Positions 1-9,418 of a DNA stretch of 64,000 bases are shown piece after piece. The stretch comes from Pedobacter alluvionis (GTDB lineage Bacteria; Bacteroidota; Bacteroidia; Sphingobacteriales; Sphingobacteriaceae), in NCBI RefSeq assembly GCF_003664035.1, contig NZ_RCCK01000010.1:620001-684000 (forward strand), in the 5' to 3' direction. Under the pieces are notes generated by a model. That model did not search any database. It was not told the DNA's origin and worked only from the letters and a program-made list of their open reading frames with translations. Numbering within the stretch: the stretch's first letter is position 1; the number at the start of each line of letters is the position of its first letter. Made by a program: the position numbers and the translations under genes.

Positions 1-3
1 AAT

Positions 4-1035
4 TTGAAACCAGAAGATTTAATCCCCTATCTTAATGTCGACGAGTATTCGTCAACGCCAAAATACAAGCAGCTAACCAATGCCATTTTGGCGGCTATTG
101 AAAGTGGTAAACTTCTGAAAAATAGCTTGTTGCCTTCTATAAATGAGCTGAGTTTTAGCCTGGAGATGTCGAGAGATACTGCCGAAAAAGGTTACCGTAA
201 TCTCCGGAAATTAGGGGTGGTTGATTCTGTGCCGGGCAAGGGTTATTTTGTTATCAATACTGATTTTTCGCGGAAACTGAAGGTTTGTTTGCTTTTTAAT
301 AAACTCAGTACACATAAAAAGATCATTTACGATTCCTTCACAAAAACCTTAGGAGAACGTGCCGCAATAGATTTTTATATCTACAACAACGATTTTGCAT
401 TGTTTAAAAAAATGATTGTGGCCAAGCGCGACGATTATTCGCACTTTGTGATTATTCCACATTTTTTAGAAGGAGGCGAAAATGCACACGAAATTATCAA
501 TACCATCCCAAAAGAAAAACTGGTTATTCTTGATAAATTGCTGCCAGGGGTAACCGGCGATTATGCTGCGGCTTATGAAAACTTTGCGCAGGATATTTAT
601 GCAGCTTTAGAGCAGGCTTTAGAACGCCTTTCACATTACCGCACCCTGAAAATTATTTTTCCAAAGAACAGTTATTTCCCTCATGAAATACTAACCGGTT
701 TTTACAGGTTCAGCCAGCAATATGCTTTTGATCATAAGGTAATCCATAATATCAAAGACGAAGAAATTAATCCAGGTGAAGTGTACATTAACCTGATGGA
801 AGATGATTTGGTGATACTGATTGAACGCTTAATTGCCCAAAAACTTAAAATCGGGAAGGATGTTGGCGTAATTTCTTATAACGAAACGCCTTTAAAAAAG
901 ATTATTTTAGATGGGATTACCACCATTTCAACTGATTTTAGCAAACTAGGTGTACAGGCTGCTGAATTTATCCTTAATGGAAAAACAGAAAAGATAGCAG
1001 TACCTTTTTATCTGAATTTGCGCAAATCGCTTTAA
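4..1035 (+). CDS. GntR-family regulator with LacI-type ligand-binding domain
   Basis: The protein has a GntR winged-helix DNA-binding domain at about residues 12-82 (STPKYKQLTNAI helix, LPSINELS, then GKGYFVI wing). A long C-terminal region resembles the periplasmic-binding-protein/LacI sensor fold and ends in the typical segment DVGVISYNETP. Such proteins usually repress sugar-utilisation genes and are released by a sugar ligand; the ligand cannot be told from sequence. The first usable start in the window is a TTG at base 4, and the reading frame is open to the window edge, so the true start may lie upstream and the entry may be 5' partial. No target operon is adjacent: the next gene is a helicase 400 bases away. 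Confidence 0.8.
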   Translation: MKPEDLIPYLNVDEYSSTPKYKQLTNAILAAIESGKLLKNSLLPSINELSFSLEMSRDTAEKGYRNLRKLGVVDSVPGKGYFVINTDFSRKLKVCLLFNKLSTHKKIIYDSFTKTLGERAAIDFYIYNNDFALFKKMIVAKRDDYSHFVIIPHFLEGGENAHEIINTIPKEKLVILDKLLPGVTGDYAAAYENFAQDIYAALEQALERLSHYRTLKIIFPKNSYFPHEILTGFYRFSQQYAFDHKVIHNIKDEEINPGEVYINLMEDDLVILIERLIAQKLKIGKDVGVISYNETPLKKIILDGITTISTDFSKLGVQAAEFILNGKTEKIAVPFYLNLRKSL

Positions 1036-1046
1036 TCTAATAGGTT

Positions 1047-1145
1047 CGTCTTCTCGACTGAAGCGTAGCGAAATGGAGAGATCTATCTAGACAGATTTGA
1101 CTTCGCTGAGTCTTCGGGTTTTCGGCTGCGTTGCACCCCGCTACA
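1047..1145. repeat. REP-like palindrome, family A
   Basis: This is an imperfect palindromic element with the words CTCGACTGAAGCGTAGCG and CGGCTGCGTTGCACCCCGCT. Related copies are at 8017-8100 and, inverted, at 45047-45142. It lies just behind the regulator gene and shows no coding potential. The 1036-1442 gap holds only this element, the next repeat and an AT-rich leader. Confidence 0.7.
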
Positions 1146-1170
1146 ATCTACAAATCTAAATAAAAAGGGT

Positions 1171-1266
1171 CGTCATTGCGAGACACGAAGGAATCTTAAT
1201 GCACACAGCTATTAGCGATCGTTGTAAGATTGCTTCGTCGGCTGAAAAAGCCTTCTCGCAATGACG
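1171..1266. repeat. REP-like palindrome, family B
   Basis: The outer arms are CGTCATTGCGAG and CTCGCAATGACG, with inner words GATTGCTTCGTCGG and GGCTGAAAAAGCC. Related copies are at 4970-5109 and 40368-40462. It would fold into a long hairpin on either strand. Confidence 0.75.
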
Positions 1267-1442
1267 ACTTCTCGCATCCTATTATTTCGCTAAAATCCCA
1301 TTGTCATTTATATTGGTTTTTATGGAATAAACTTTTCCTCGAAATAACAATGCTTTTGATTAATTGTGCATAAAAACCCAAAAAGTCATTTTAGCTAAAA
1401 CTTATTAATGATTACTTTTATCACTTAGCTATTTTAGTTTAA

Positions 1443-4400
1443 ATGAGTGATCAGGTAACCGCGCATCAAGTATCAGAACAAAATCCTTACGATTATATCT
1501 TAAAAGATTTTAATCTGAAAAATCTGAGCCAGATTGTTATCCTTAAACATTTAAGCGGATTGATTCATACTGATGTTAAAGGTTTTTATCAGCTTTTTCC
1601 TGAGCAGATTGAAATTGATTTTGCAGCTTTTAGCGATGAAGCTTCCGGATTATCTTTTCCAATTGTTCAGGTACAGCAGAGTGAAAACGCAGTTAAACTT
1701 TCTTGTCGTTGTGCTACGCAGAAGCATAAATTGTGTGAGCACCAGGCAAGGGTTTTATACAATATCCTGCAACGGCAGGATCTGCTTATTTTTTTTGACA
1801 GCAACCTGAGAAAACAAAAGCTTGCCAAAATTGCAGTCGATTATGGATTGGAAAACGAAGATAATCTTGATCATCTTTTTAATCTTCGCTACGAAGATGG
1901 CCAGGTAACCATCCGGCCAAAAATGGATGCTCTTCAACCATTCAACAAAGAAGTCCAGCAAAATTTACAGGAACTTTTACTGCCAATAAGTAAACCCAAG
2001 CCAAAAGTGTCGGCCAAAAGCGATCCGGACAAAATGATCCTTGTTTTTGGGCAACACCGCTATTACAACAATTTAACAGTCGAATTATTCAAAGCCAAAA
2101 CCACTAAAAGTGGCAAGGTTAAAAATCCTATCAAGGGAATCAATCCGGCTGATTTGCTCTTCAAAACAAATGATAATGATCAGGTAAAATTTTATAGTGG
2201 TATTACTACTTTTCAGCAGAATTACAATAATGATCAAAGCGAGGTAGAGATTGAAGCCTTAAAAGCAATCGTTAAAAATCCTCAACAGATTCCTTTTTAC
2301 CTGCAGGATAGTAAACAGTCTGGGGCTATTCAAGCTTCGACCATTACGGCGGTTGATGCACATTTATTGGAGGTAGATCTGCATCTTTCGGTAAACCAGC
2401 GCGATGATTATTATGAAATTACGGGGCGGCTGATCATCGAAGGGAAATCCTACGAACTGGATAACCTGGTATTGGTACACCAGTATTTTGTTAAACTTAA
2501 CCATCAACTTTATTTAATTGGCAGACTGGATTTTCTACGCGTAATTGGTTTTTTCAAAAAGCAGAGCAACAGGTTAATCCTGCATAAAACCAAATATCCG
2601 GAGTTTCAAAAAGTTATTCTGGTACCTTTAGAAGGAAGTATTCATGTCGATTATTCTTATTTAAAACCAGCTACCAAAATACAGATCGAAGAAAAAGGTT
2701 TCGATCTCGAAAATGAACAGTTGATCTATCTTTCAGAATCAGAAGATTATATTCTCCTTACACCAGTAATGCGTTATGGGAGCCTGGAAATACCTGTACT
2801 GTCTAAAAAGAAAATCCAGGCGCAAGATAAACTGGGCAATCTCTTTACCTTACATCGTGATGAAGATGCCGAACTGCAGTTTATTGGGAACGTTTTGAAA
2901 CAGCACCCTTATTTCTATGATCAGGAAACCAACGATTCTTTTTATTTGCACCGCAAAAGGTTTCTGGAAGAAGCCTGGTTCCTTGATGCTTTTGAAGTAT
3001 GGCGAAATAAAGGAATTCATATTTTAGGATTCAACCAGCTCAAAAACAACAAATTGAGTGAATTTCAGGCCAAAATCAATATTGAGGTATTGAGTGGAAC
3101 AGATTGGTTTGAAACCAAAGTAAAAGTAAAGTTTGGCAAACAACAGGTTGCATTGAAACATTTGCATAAATCGATAAGGAACAAAAGTAAGTTTGTAACG
3201 CTTGATGATGGAACTCAGGGCATACTTCCACATGAATGGATCGAAAAATTTGTTGCTTATTTTAGTGCTGGTGAGGTAACCGAAGATGCCATTCTTACAC
3301 CAAAAATTAAATTTGCTTCTATCAACGAACTTTACGAAGATGCTTTATTGGATGGTGATGTAAAAAGCGAATTGAAACTTTATAAGCAAAAATTTGAAGG
3401 TACTGATTCTATTCAAGAGGTAGAGGTGCCAAAAGGTTTAACCGCAACTTTACGGCATTACCAGAAAGACGGTTTAAACTGGCTCAACTTTTTGGATGAT
3501 TTTAACTTTGGTTCTTGTTTGGCCGATGATATGGGATTGGGTAAAACCATCCAGGTTTTGGCTTTTATTTTATCACAGAGCGAAAAAGTAAAACACAATA
3601 CAAATCTGGTGGTGGTGCCGGCTTCGTTAATATTTAACTGGAAGGCCGAAGTAGAGAAGTTTGCACCATCTATAAAAGTAAAAACCATTTATGCTGGCGA
3701 ACGGACCAAAACAACTGATACTTTCGATGATTTTGAAATCATTTTAACCTCTTACGGAACGCTGCTTTCTGATATCCGTTTCTTAAAAGATTATCGCTTT
3801 AATTATATCTTTTTAGATGAATCGCAGCTGATCAAAAATCCGGAATCGCAACGTTATAAAGCAGTTCGGATGCTGCAGTCGCGAAATAAAGTAACGATGA
3901 CGGGAACGCCGATAGAGAACAATACCTTTGATTTATATGGACAGCTGTCATTCGCTTGTCCGGGCTTGTTTGGCAGTAAACAGCAGTTTGCCGATTTATA
4001 TTCAACGCCAATCGATCAGTTTAAGGATAGCAGAAGGGCAGAGGAACTGCAGAAGAAAATAAGGCCGTTTATTCTCCGCAGAACCAAAGAACAGGTAGCG
4101 AAAGAACTTCCCGATAAAACAGAAATAGTGCTGTATTGTGAAATGGGAGCCGAGCAGCGCGAAGTTTACGAAGCAAACAAAAAAGAAATTCAGGATTTTA
4201 TTCTAGGCAAACAGGAAGATGAGCTGCCTAAAAGTTCGATGCACGTGCTGAAAAGTATTACCACCTTAAGGCAGATCTGCAATTCGGCTGCCTTACTGGC
4301 TGATGGAAAATCGTATTTGCAGGCTTCCTCAAAAATTGAGGTGTTGATGGAGCAGATCGAGGGTAAGGCTGGGAAACATAAAATTCTTGTTTTTTCTCAG

Positions 4401-4829
4401 TTTGTTACCATGCTCGATCTGATTAAAAAGCAATTGGAAAGTAAGGGAATACGATATGAATACCTTACCGGGCAAACACGTAAAAGGGCTGAAGCAGTTA
4501 CCTCGTTTCAGGAGAATGCCGACATTCCGGTTTTTCTGATCAGTTTAAAAGCTGGTGGTACCGGATTGAACCTCACCGAAGCCGATTATGTCTACCTGGT
4601 CGATCCGTGGTGGAACCCCGCGGTGGAGAACCAGGCGATTGACCGTGCTTACCGGATCGGACAGCATAAAAATGTAATGGCCGTGCGTTTAATCTGCCCT
4701 GACACGATTGAAGAAAAAATTATGAAACTTCAGGCCACTAAAAAAGATCTGGTGAAAGATCTGATCCAGACTGAAGGTAGTTTATTCAAGAATTTAACCA
4801 AAAAAGAGTTGTTGGGGTTGTTGAGTTAG
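1443..4829 (+). CDS. SNF2-family DNA helicase/ATPase with SWIM zinc finger
   Basis: This 1128-residue ATP-dependent DNA translocase of the SNF2/RapA class probably remodels protein-DNA complexes. A SWIM-type zinc-binding motif (C88-x-C90, C98-x-H100) lies near the N-terminus, followed by a long middle region. The SNF2 ATPase core starts near residue 680, with Walker A DDMGLGKT at about 694, the DExH-equivalent LDESQ at about 790 and motif III TGTPIENN. The C-terminal helicase lobe has LKAGGTGLN and QAIDRAYRIGQ near 1036-1075. All ATPase motifs look intact. It stands alone, flanked by repeat-rich gaps. Its cellular role in Bacteroidota is not known to me. Confidence 0.93.
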   Translation: MSDQVTAHQVSEQNPYDYILKDFNLKNLSQIVILKHLSGLIHTDVKGFYQLFPEQIEIDFAAFSDEASGLSFPIVQVQQSENAVKLSCRCATQKHKLCEHQARVLYNILQRQDLLIFFDSNLRKQKLAKIAVDYGLENEDNLDHLFNLRYEDGQVTIRPKMDALQPFNKEVQQNLQELLLPISKPKPKVSAKSDPDKMILVFGQHRYYNNLTVELFKAKTTKSGKVKNPIKGINPADLLFKTNDNDQVKFYSGITTFQQNYNNDQSEVEIEALKAIVKNPQQIPFYLQDSKQSGAIQASTITAVDAHLLEVDLHLSVNQRDDYYEITGRLIIEGKSYELDNLVLVHQYFVKLNHQLYLIGRLDFLRVIGFFKKQSNRLILHKTKYPEFQKVILVPLEGSIHVDYSYLKPATKIQIEEKGFDLENEQLIYLSESEDYILLTPVMRYGSLEIPVLSKKKIQAQDKLGNLFTLHRDEDAELQFIGNVLKQHPYFYDQETNDSFYLHRKRFLEEAWFLDAFEVWRNKGIHILGFNQLKNNKLSEFQAKINIEVLSGTDWFETKVKVKFGKQQVALKHLHKSIRNKSKFVTLDDGTQGILPHEWIEKFVAYFSAGEVTEDAILTPKIKFASINELYEDALLDGDVKSELKLYKQKFEGTDSIQEVEVPKGLTATLRHYQKDGLNWLNFLDDFNFGSCLADDMGLGKTIQVLAFILSQSEKVKHNTNLVVVPASLIFNWKAEVEKFAPSIKVKTIYAGERTKTTDTFDDFEIILTSYGTLLSDIRFLKDYRFNYIFLDESQLIKNPESQRYKAVRMLQSRNKVTMTGTPIENNTFDLYGQLSFACPGLFGSKQQFADLYSTPIDQFKDSRRAEELQKKIRPFILRRTKEQVAKELPDKTEIVLYCEMGAEQREVYEANKKEIQDFILGKQEDELPKSSMHVLKSITTLRQICNSAALLADGKSYLQASSKIEVLMEQIEGKAGKHKILVFSQFVTMLDLIKKQLESKGIRYEYLTGQTRKRAEAVTSFQENADIPVFLISLKAGGTGLNLTEADYVYLVDPWWNPAVENQAIDRAYRIGQHKNVMAVRLICPDTIEEKIMKLQATKKDLVKDLIQTEGSLFKNLTKKELLGLLS

Positions 4830-4856
4830 TATAAGTTCGCTAAATCCATTCGGATT

Positions 4857-4881
4857 GTCATCCTGAGCCTGTCGAAGGACC
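4857..4881. repeat. Short REP-like fragment (family C)
   Basis: The segment contains TGTCATCCTGAGCCTGTCGA, the left arm of a family seen in longer form at 24367-24443 and 26248-26296. Only one arm is clear here. Confidence 0.5.
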
Positions 4882-4969
4882 GATGTTCTATTCTCAATTG
4901 AAAAAGGTTGATGGCCCATTAACCACCGAGACCGAGTTGTTGGGCGGCCTATTGAATTAATTGTAGGTT

Positions 4970-5109
4970 CGTCATTGCGAGGCACGAAGATAACCGAACA
5001 AAGCGAGCTCATGAATGCCTTTAAAAACAACTGCACAGATGAATAATCTTAATGCGATCGCTATAGCCCATAGAGTGAGATTGCTTCGTCGTTCCTCCTC
5101 GCAATGACG
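4970..5109. repeat. REP-like palindrome, family B
   Basis: The outer arms CGTCATTGCGAGGCACGAAG and CTTCGTCG...CTCGCAATGACG form a long imperfect palindrome between the helicase and the convergent epimerase-like gene. A short extra segment is inserted in the middle compared with the copy at 1171. Confidence 0.75.
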
Positions 5110-5119
5110 AAGCAATAAA

Positions 5120-5941
5120 TTAAATCCCAACCTCAAACGCATAACCCAAAAATTCAGGTACATTTACACTTTCTACAATTTTCCAATCTTTTTTTTCTGC
5201 AATAAAATTGGGTTCAGGAAGGCCCGCAGATTTAGCCGCATTAGTGTAAAATTCCATTTTTGCAGGGTGGTCTGGTGAGCAGGCATTATAGGTTCTGCCG
5301 AATGCCTGTTTTTCCAAAAGTTTTACCGCCACGCCTACCGCATCTGTTTGGTGAATCAGGTTTACAGGAGCTAAACCATTTGGTACATTACTTTTTCCGG
5401 CAAAAAATCTGCCTGGGTTACGGTCAGGGCCAATTAAACCTGCAAAGCGGATCACGGTGTAGTTTTCCGGAAATAGTTCCTTAAATAGTATTTCGGCAGC
5501 TAGAACAACCTTTCCCGAATCTGTATCTGGAGCTGTTTCGCTGGCTTCATTTACTGTTTTGTTTTCATCTGCATAAACACTGGTCGAACTGATCAACACC
5601 ACGTGTTTTGATTTATCTTTTGCGGCTGCTAAAATTGAGTTAACCTTTTGAGGATAATCAAGAAGTTCAGTCGAACTACGCTTTGGTGGAATGCAGATAA
5701 ACAATACATCTGCATCAAAAAAATCAGGATCTGCTGAAACCTGATCAGCCGTAAAATTGATCAGAAACGGCTGAATACCTTCCGCTGAAAGTTTTGATAA
5801 CTTTTCGGGAGTTGTGGTAGAGCCTTTAACCTCATAAGACAATTGAATCAGTTTTCGGGCGAATGCCAGACCAAACCAGCCGCAACCTAAAATCGATATG
5901 GTTTGAATACTGTTTTTATGTGTTGTATTATCTTGAATCAT
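5120..5941 (-). CDS. NAD(P)-dependent epimerase/SDR-like protein
   Basis: This 273-residue protein has an N-terminal Rossmann dinucleotide-binding motif, GCGWFGLAFARKL, at about residues 19-31. A following TTTPEK segment resembles the extended SDR/YeeZ-like group of putative NAD(P)-binding epimerases. The segment VVLISSTSVYAD matches the S/T-rich strand before the catalytic region of extended SDRs. The later YNACSPDHP segment fits the substrate domain. No substrate can be assigned. It is monocistronic and convergent with the helicase gene. A TATCTTTA element just upstream on the minus strand (5948-5955) may be its -7 box. Confidence 0.75.
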   Translation of the reverse strand: MIQDNTTHKNSIQTISILGCGWFGLAFARKLIQLSYEVKGSTTTPEKLSKLSAEGIQPFLINFTADQVSADPDFFDADVLFICIPPKRSSTELLDYPQKVNSILAAAKDKSKHVVLISSTSVYADENKTVNEASETAPDTDSGKVVLAAEILFKELFPENYTVIRFAGLIGPDRNPGRFFAGKSNVPNGLAPVNLIHQTDAVGVAVKLLEKQAFGRTYNACSPDHPAKMEFYTNAAKSAGLPEPNFIAEKKDWKIVESVNVPEFLGYAFEVGI

Positions 5942-6068
5942 TTGCGCTAAAGATAAACAGTTGGCTTTATAATTTCCTGTGATTCATGTCAATTCTGATT
6001 TTGATACATGGTTTACATATAAACATTATCAATAAATATTAGCCTTTATAAAGATTAATCAATAATGA

Positions 6069-6650
6069 TTATCCCTTGTCAAGATTATAACAGGCCCTGC
6101 AACGTGGCTCATAACTTTCCTTTTCGCCCAATAAAACCGTAGCTTCATCAGCAACTGTTCGGTAACTATATAGGGCAGGGTTACCACAACAAACACAAAC
6201 TGCATTTACCTTGGTAACATGCTCGGCAATGGCCATCAACGCAGGCATTGGTCCAAAAGGCTTACCTGTAAAATCCATATCGAGGCCGGCAACAATAACA
6301 CGTATGCCCCTAAGGGCTAGTTTATTGCAAACATCAGGCAGTTCGTTATCAAAAAACTGAGCCTCATCTATACCCACCACCTGTGTATTGGTGCCTAGTA
6401 ATAAAATGGCCGAAGCGCTATCAACAGGGGTAGAGTTTATTGAATTTAAATCGTGCGAAACCACGGCAGTTTCATGGTAGCGCGTATCGGTGCGGGGTTT
6501 AAAAATTTCGACATTCAGTTTAGCAATCTGGGCTCTTTTTAACCTGCGGATCAGTTCTTCTGTTTTACCGGAAAACATAGAGCCACATACTACTTCTATA
6601 CTTCCCGAAAATTCGCCCCTTCTTCTAAAATTTTGTTCGCTAAATAACAT
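6069..6650 (-). CDS. tdk: Thymidine kinase (type II)
   Basis: This enzyme phosphorylates thymidine to dTMP in nucleoside salvage. The 193-residue protein shows the P-loop [12 protein letters not shown] near residue 22, the Walker B-like [10 protein letters not shown] and the zinc-binding cysteine pairs CVCCG and CRAC near the C-terminus. Length and motif order match the tetrameric bacterial/eukaryotic-type TK. The gene is divergent from the acidic protein gene at 6774. The start is the first Met of the frame and leaves a normal N-terminal extension before the P-loop. Confidence 0.95.
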   Translation of the reverse strand: MLFSEQNFRRRGEFSGSIEVVCGSMFSGKTEELIRRLKRAQIAKLNVEIFKPRTDTRYHETAVVSHDLNSINSTPVDSASAILLLGTNTQVVGIDEAQFFDNELPDVCNKLALRGIRVIVAGLDMDFTGKPFGPMPALMAIAEHVTKVNAVCVCCGNPALYSYRTVADEATVLLGEKESYEPRCRACYNLDKG

Positions 6651-6773
6651 GCCTGTTTTTTTATTCCCCTATATCCGTTCTATAATTTTTAAACCGAACA
6701 AATATGAGAATTATGTGTTATTTTTGAACACATAGTTACCAACATAAATCGACTAAAATTTCGTTTTAACTTT

Positions 6774-7964
6774 ATGATGAACCAACAGGATATTTTCAGA
6801 AAGATCGGCAGCATTTTAACAGAATTAAATGAGCAATATCAGTTTTTAGCTCAAAATCCTCAACAATTGAACGATTTGGAACTGGAACTTTTTCTCGCTA
6901 ACGCCCATTTTCTTTCTGATCATGTCAATATCGTCAAAAAATTAAATGCTACGTCAGAATATAAGCCAGCTGAAGCCGGAAACCATACGTTATTAGCCGA
7001 ACAGAATACCATTATACTGCCAGAAGCTGAAAAAAGTTATGCGGCAGATGATGAATGTTTCGATCCGCAGGAACTTGAAGAGGTAGTAACAGCCCAGGAA
7101 GAGGAAGAACGTGTGGATGTAAAGCCTGAACAGGAGGTACTGGACGATGAAAGGATTGAAGAAGAAAAAGCTGCTTCGATTTTGGATAAAGATTTCTTTA
7201 AACCTGACCAGGACGACCATACTTTTGAGTTTGTACTAGGTACACATGATGAAAATGATCAGTTCGATTATGAAGCAAAATCTGTTGAAGAAATTTTTGA
7301 TCGTCCTTTAAGCAAAGAAGAAGCAGAGATTTTAGCACGTAAAAAAATAATTCATGAGAAGGAAGAAGCTTCAGCTCTTCAGGAGGAGCCTCTGCCAACT
7401 GAAGAAGATGAAATTGGTCCGGAGCCTTTTTTAATTCCTCACGAAGAAGAAGCGCCTGAAATAATTGCAGATGAGGCGCCTGTTGTGGCTGCTCATGTAG
7501 AAGAGCCTATACCAGTAGCTGCTAATGAGCCTATTGAGGCACTGAAGGATGTGAAACTGGATGATCCTATTATTTCGCCGCCTGTTGAGCGTGAGCGTCC
7601 ATTATTTACGCCTGAAGCAGTTCCTGTAAAACCAGCTCCACAACCCGAAGCAGCTAAACCTGCACCAAGTTTAAACGACTTATTAGCCAAAACAAACAGC
7701 CAGAATAATGAACCTGTTAAAGCTCCGATTGCTGATTTAAAACAGGCGATTAGTTTAAATGAAAAGTTACTTTTTATAAAAGATCTTTTTAATGGATATA
7801 ATCTGGCCTATTCGGAAGTGATTGATATCATTAATAAGATGAGCAGCTTCGAAGCTGCAGATAGTTACCTTCAGCACAATTATGCAGCGAAAAATAACTG
7901 GGCCAATAAACAAGCAACCGTTGATCAGTTTTATGAGTTGCTTAACAGAAGGTTTAGTAGGTAG
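6774..7964 (+). CDS. Conserved acidic hypothetical protein
   Basis: I do not recognise a named family for this 396-residue protein. Three parts are visible. A short N-terminal helical region (about 1-55) may mediate oligomerisation. The long middle (about 60-300) is very acidic, rich in Glu, Asp, Pro and Ala, and probably disordered. A compact C-terminal domain (about 315-396) contains LNEKLLFIKDLFNGYNLAYS and ends ELLNRRFSR, and looks folded and helical. No signal peptide or membrane segment is seen. Similar acidic-linker proteins are common in Bacteroidota. Two Met codons overlap at the start; the first is used here. Confidence 0.7.
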   Translation: MMNQQDIFRKIGSILTELNEQYQFLAQNPQQLNDLELELFLANAHFLSDHVNIVKKLNATSEYKPAEAGNHTLLAEQNTIILPEAEKSYAADDECFDPQELEEVVTAQEEEERVDVKPEQEVLDDERIEEEKAASILDKDFFKPDQDDHTFEFVLGTHDENDQFDYEAKSVEEIFDRPLSKEEAEILARKKIIHEKEEASALQEEPLPTEEDEIGPEPFLIPHEEEAPEIIADEAPVVAAHVEEPIPVAANEPIEALKDVKLDDPIISPPVERERPLFTPEAVPVKPAPQPEAAKPAPSLNDLLAKTNSQNNEPVKAPIADLKQAISLNEKLLFIKDLFNGYNLAYSEVIDIINKMSSFEAADSYLQHNYAAKNNWANKQATVDQFYELLNRRFSR

Positions 7965-8016
7965 GGCGGAGAGCGATAAGTGTTTGGCGGATAGCGTTAA
8001 ACATTAATTATAGGAT

Positions 8017-8100
8017 CGTCATTTCGACTGAAGCGTAGCGAAATGGAGAAATCTGTTAATGTAGATTTCTCGGCTGCGTTGCACTACGCTCGAAATGACG
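8017..8100. repeat. REP-like palindrome, family A (best copy)
   Basis: The arms CGTCATTTCGACTGAAGCG and CGCTCGAAATGACG, with inner GAGAAATCT and AGATTTCTC, form a long, nearly perfect hairpin. It lies between two convergent genes (6774 plus, rodA minus), a position where it could serve as a bidirectional transcript end. The rest of 7965-8152 holds only an AAGACT-type word cluster at 8120-8150. Confidence 0.75.
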
Positions 8101-8152
8101 TATCTTTCTTAATTACGCGAAATATCGACTTCGGACTAAAGACTTCAGACTC

Positions 8153-9418
8153 TTAAATAAATCCCATCCGGTTAGAATCGAGCTTTAAAAAGATAAACAG
8201 CAAGATCGTAAAGCTCCATAACGACGAACCGCCGTAGCTAATAAATGGTAGCGGAATCCCGATTACCGGAATAATACCAATGGTCATTCCGATATTGATG
8301 AATACGTGGAAAAAGAAGATGCAGGCCACACTGTAGCCGTAAACCCTCGAGAAGGTAGACCGCTGCCTTTCTGCCAGATTGATCAATCTCAATAATAAAA
8401 ATATATATAAGCCGATTACAACTGAACAGCCTACAAAGCCCCATTCTTCGCCAATAGTAGAAAATATAAAGTCGGTGCTTTGAGCGGGTACATAACCATA
8501 TTTTGTTTGGGTACCCTGTAAAAACCCGCGCCCCGTTGCCTGGCCTGAACCAATAGCAATCTGCGATTGGATTACATTATAACCCGCGCCCTTATTATCG
8601 GCTTTAAGGCCTAACATCAGCTCGATACGGCTGCGCTGATGCGGTGCCAAAACTTTTTCGTAGGCAATTTTAACCACAAATAAATAAGCAATGGCGATAA
8701 TGGTTACCAGTACGGTAGAAATAATGATTTTCTGTTTTCGCCTGTTATTGTAGATGAAAAGTCCGCCAATAGTAGTTAGGATAAGAATCAAGATGTAAGT
8801 TGGTACCAGGAAATCTGCAACAAACAGTACAATCATCCCCAGAAAAATCAACAGGAAATAACCAGATAAGCCCTCTCGGTATAAAGGGAACATAAAGGCC
8901 AGGAAAACCAGTGCAGAACCCGTATCGGGTTGCAGCATGATCAATAAAAGGGGTGCTAATACAATCAATCCGGCAATTACAATTGATTTAATATCCCTGA
9001 ATTTTGGATTGAAAGTGCTCACATACCTGGCTAAAAGTAAGGCTGTACCAAATTTGGCAAACTCTGAAGGCTGCAGCCTGAATGATCCTATGGGTATCCA
9101 GGCCTGGTTTCCACCTACATTTCTTCCTACAAAGAGTACCACAACCAACAGAAAAAGGGTAGCTCCGTAAATAAATGGTGCAAATACGTTAAATAACCTC
9201 CCGTCGAACAATAAAATCGATAAACCCAATATCAGCCCGGTAATTGCATAAATTAACTGTTTGCCATAACTGCTTGCAAAATCGAAAGTGGTTGCTCCTT
9301 CGTGATGTGGAATAGAGGCATAAACATTAATAAACCCGATAGTGCATAAAGCAATGTAGATTAAAACAGTAATCCAATCCACATTAAAAAAGAAACGGCT
9401 TCCCTGTTGTTGTATCAT
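8153..9418 (-). CDS. rodA: Rod-shape SEDS peptidoglycan glycosyltransferase RodA
   Basis: RodA polymerises lipid II into glycan strands during side-wall growth, in a complex with the transpeptidase PBP2. The 421-residue protein has about ten hydrophobic segments. Diagnostic SEDS segments are visible: LQPSEFAKFGTALLLARY, MLQPDTGSALVF and, near the end, IPLPFISYGGSS. The gene is last in the mreB-mreC-mreD-mrdA-rodA run. Its start overlaps the mrdA stop by one base, which points to translational coupling. Confidence 0.96.
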   Translation of the reverse strand: MIQQQGSRFFFNVDWITVLIYIALCTIGFINVYASIPHHEGATTFDFASSYGKQLIYAITGLILGLSILLFDGRLFNVFAPFIYGATLFLLVVVLFVGRNVGGNQAWIPIGSFRLQPSEFAKFGTALLLARYVSTFNPKFRDIKSIVIAGLIVLAPLLLIMLQPDTGSALVFLAFMFPLYREGLSGYFLLIFLGMIVLFVADFLVPTYILILILTTIGGLFIYNNRRKQKIIISTVLVTIIAIAYLFVVKIAYEKVLAPHQRSRIELMLGLKADNKGAGYNVIQSQIAIGSGQATGRGFLQGTQTKYGYVPAQSTDFIFSTIGEEWGFVGCSVVIGLYIFLLLRLINLAERQRSTFSRVYGYSVACIFFFHVFINIGMTIGIIPVIGIPLPFISYGGSSLWSFTILLFIFLKLDSNRMGFI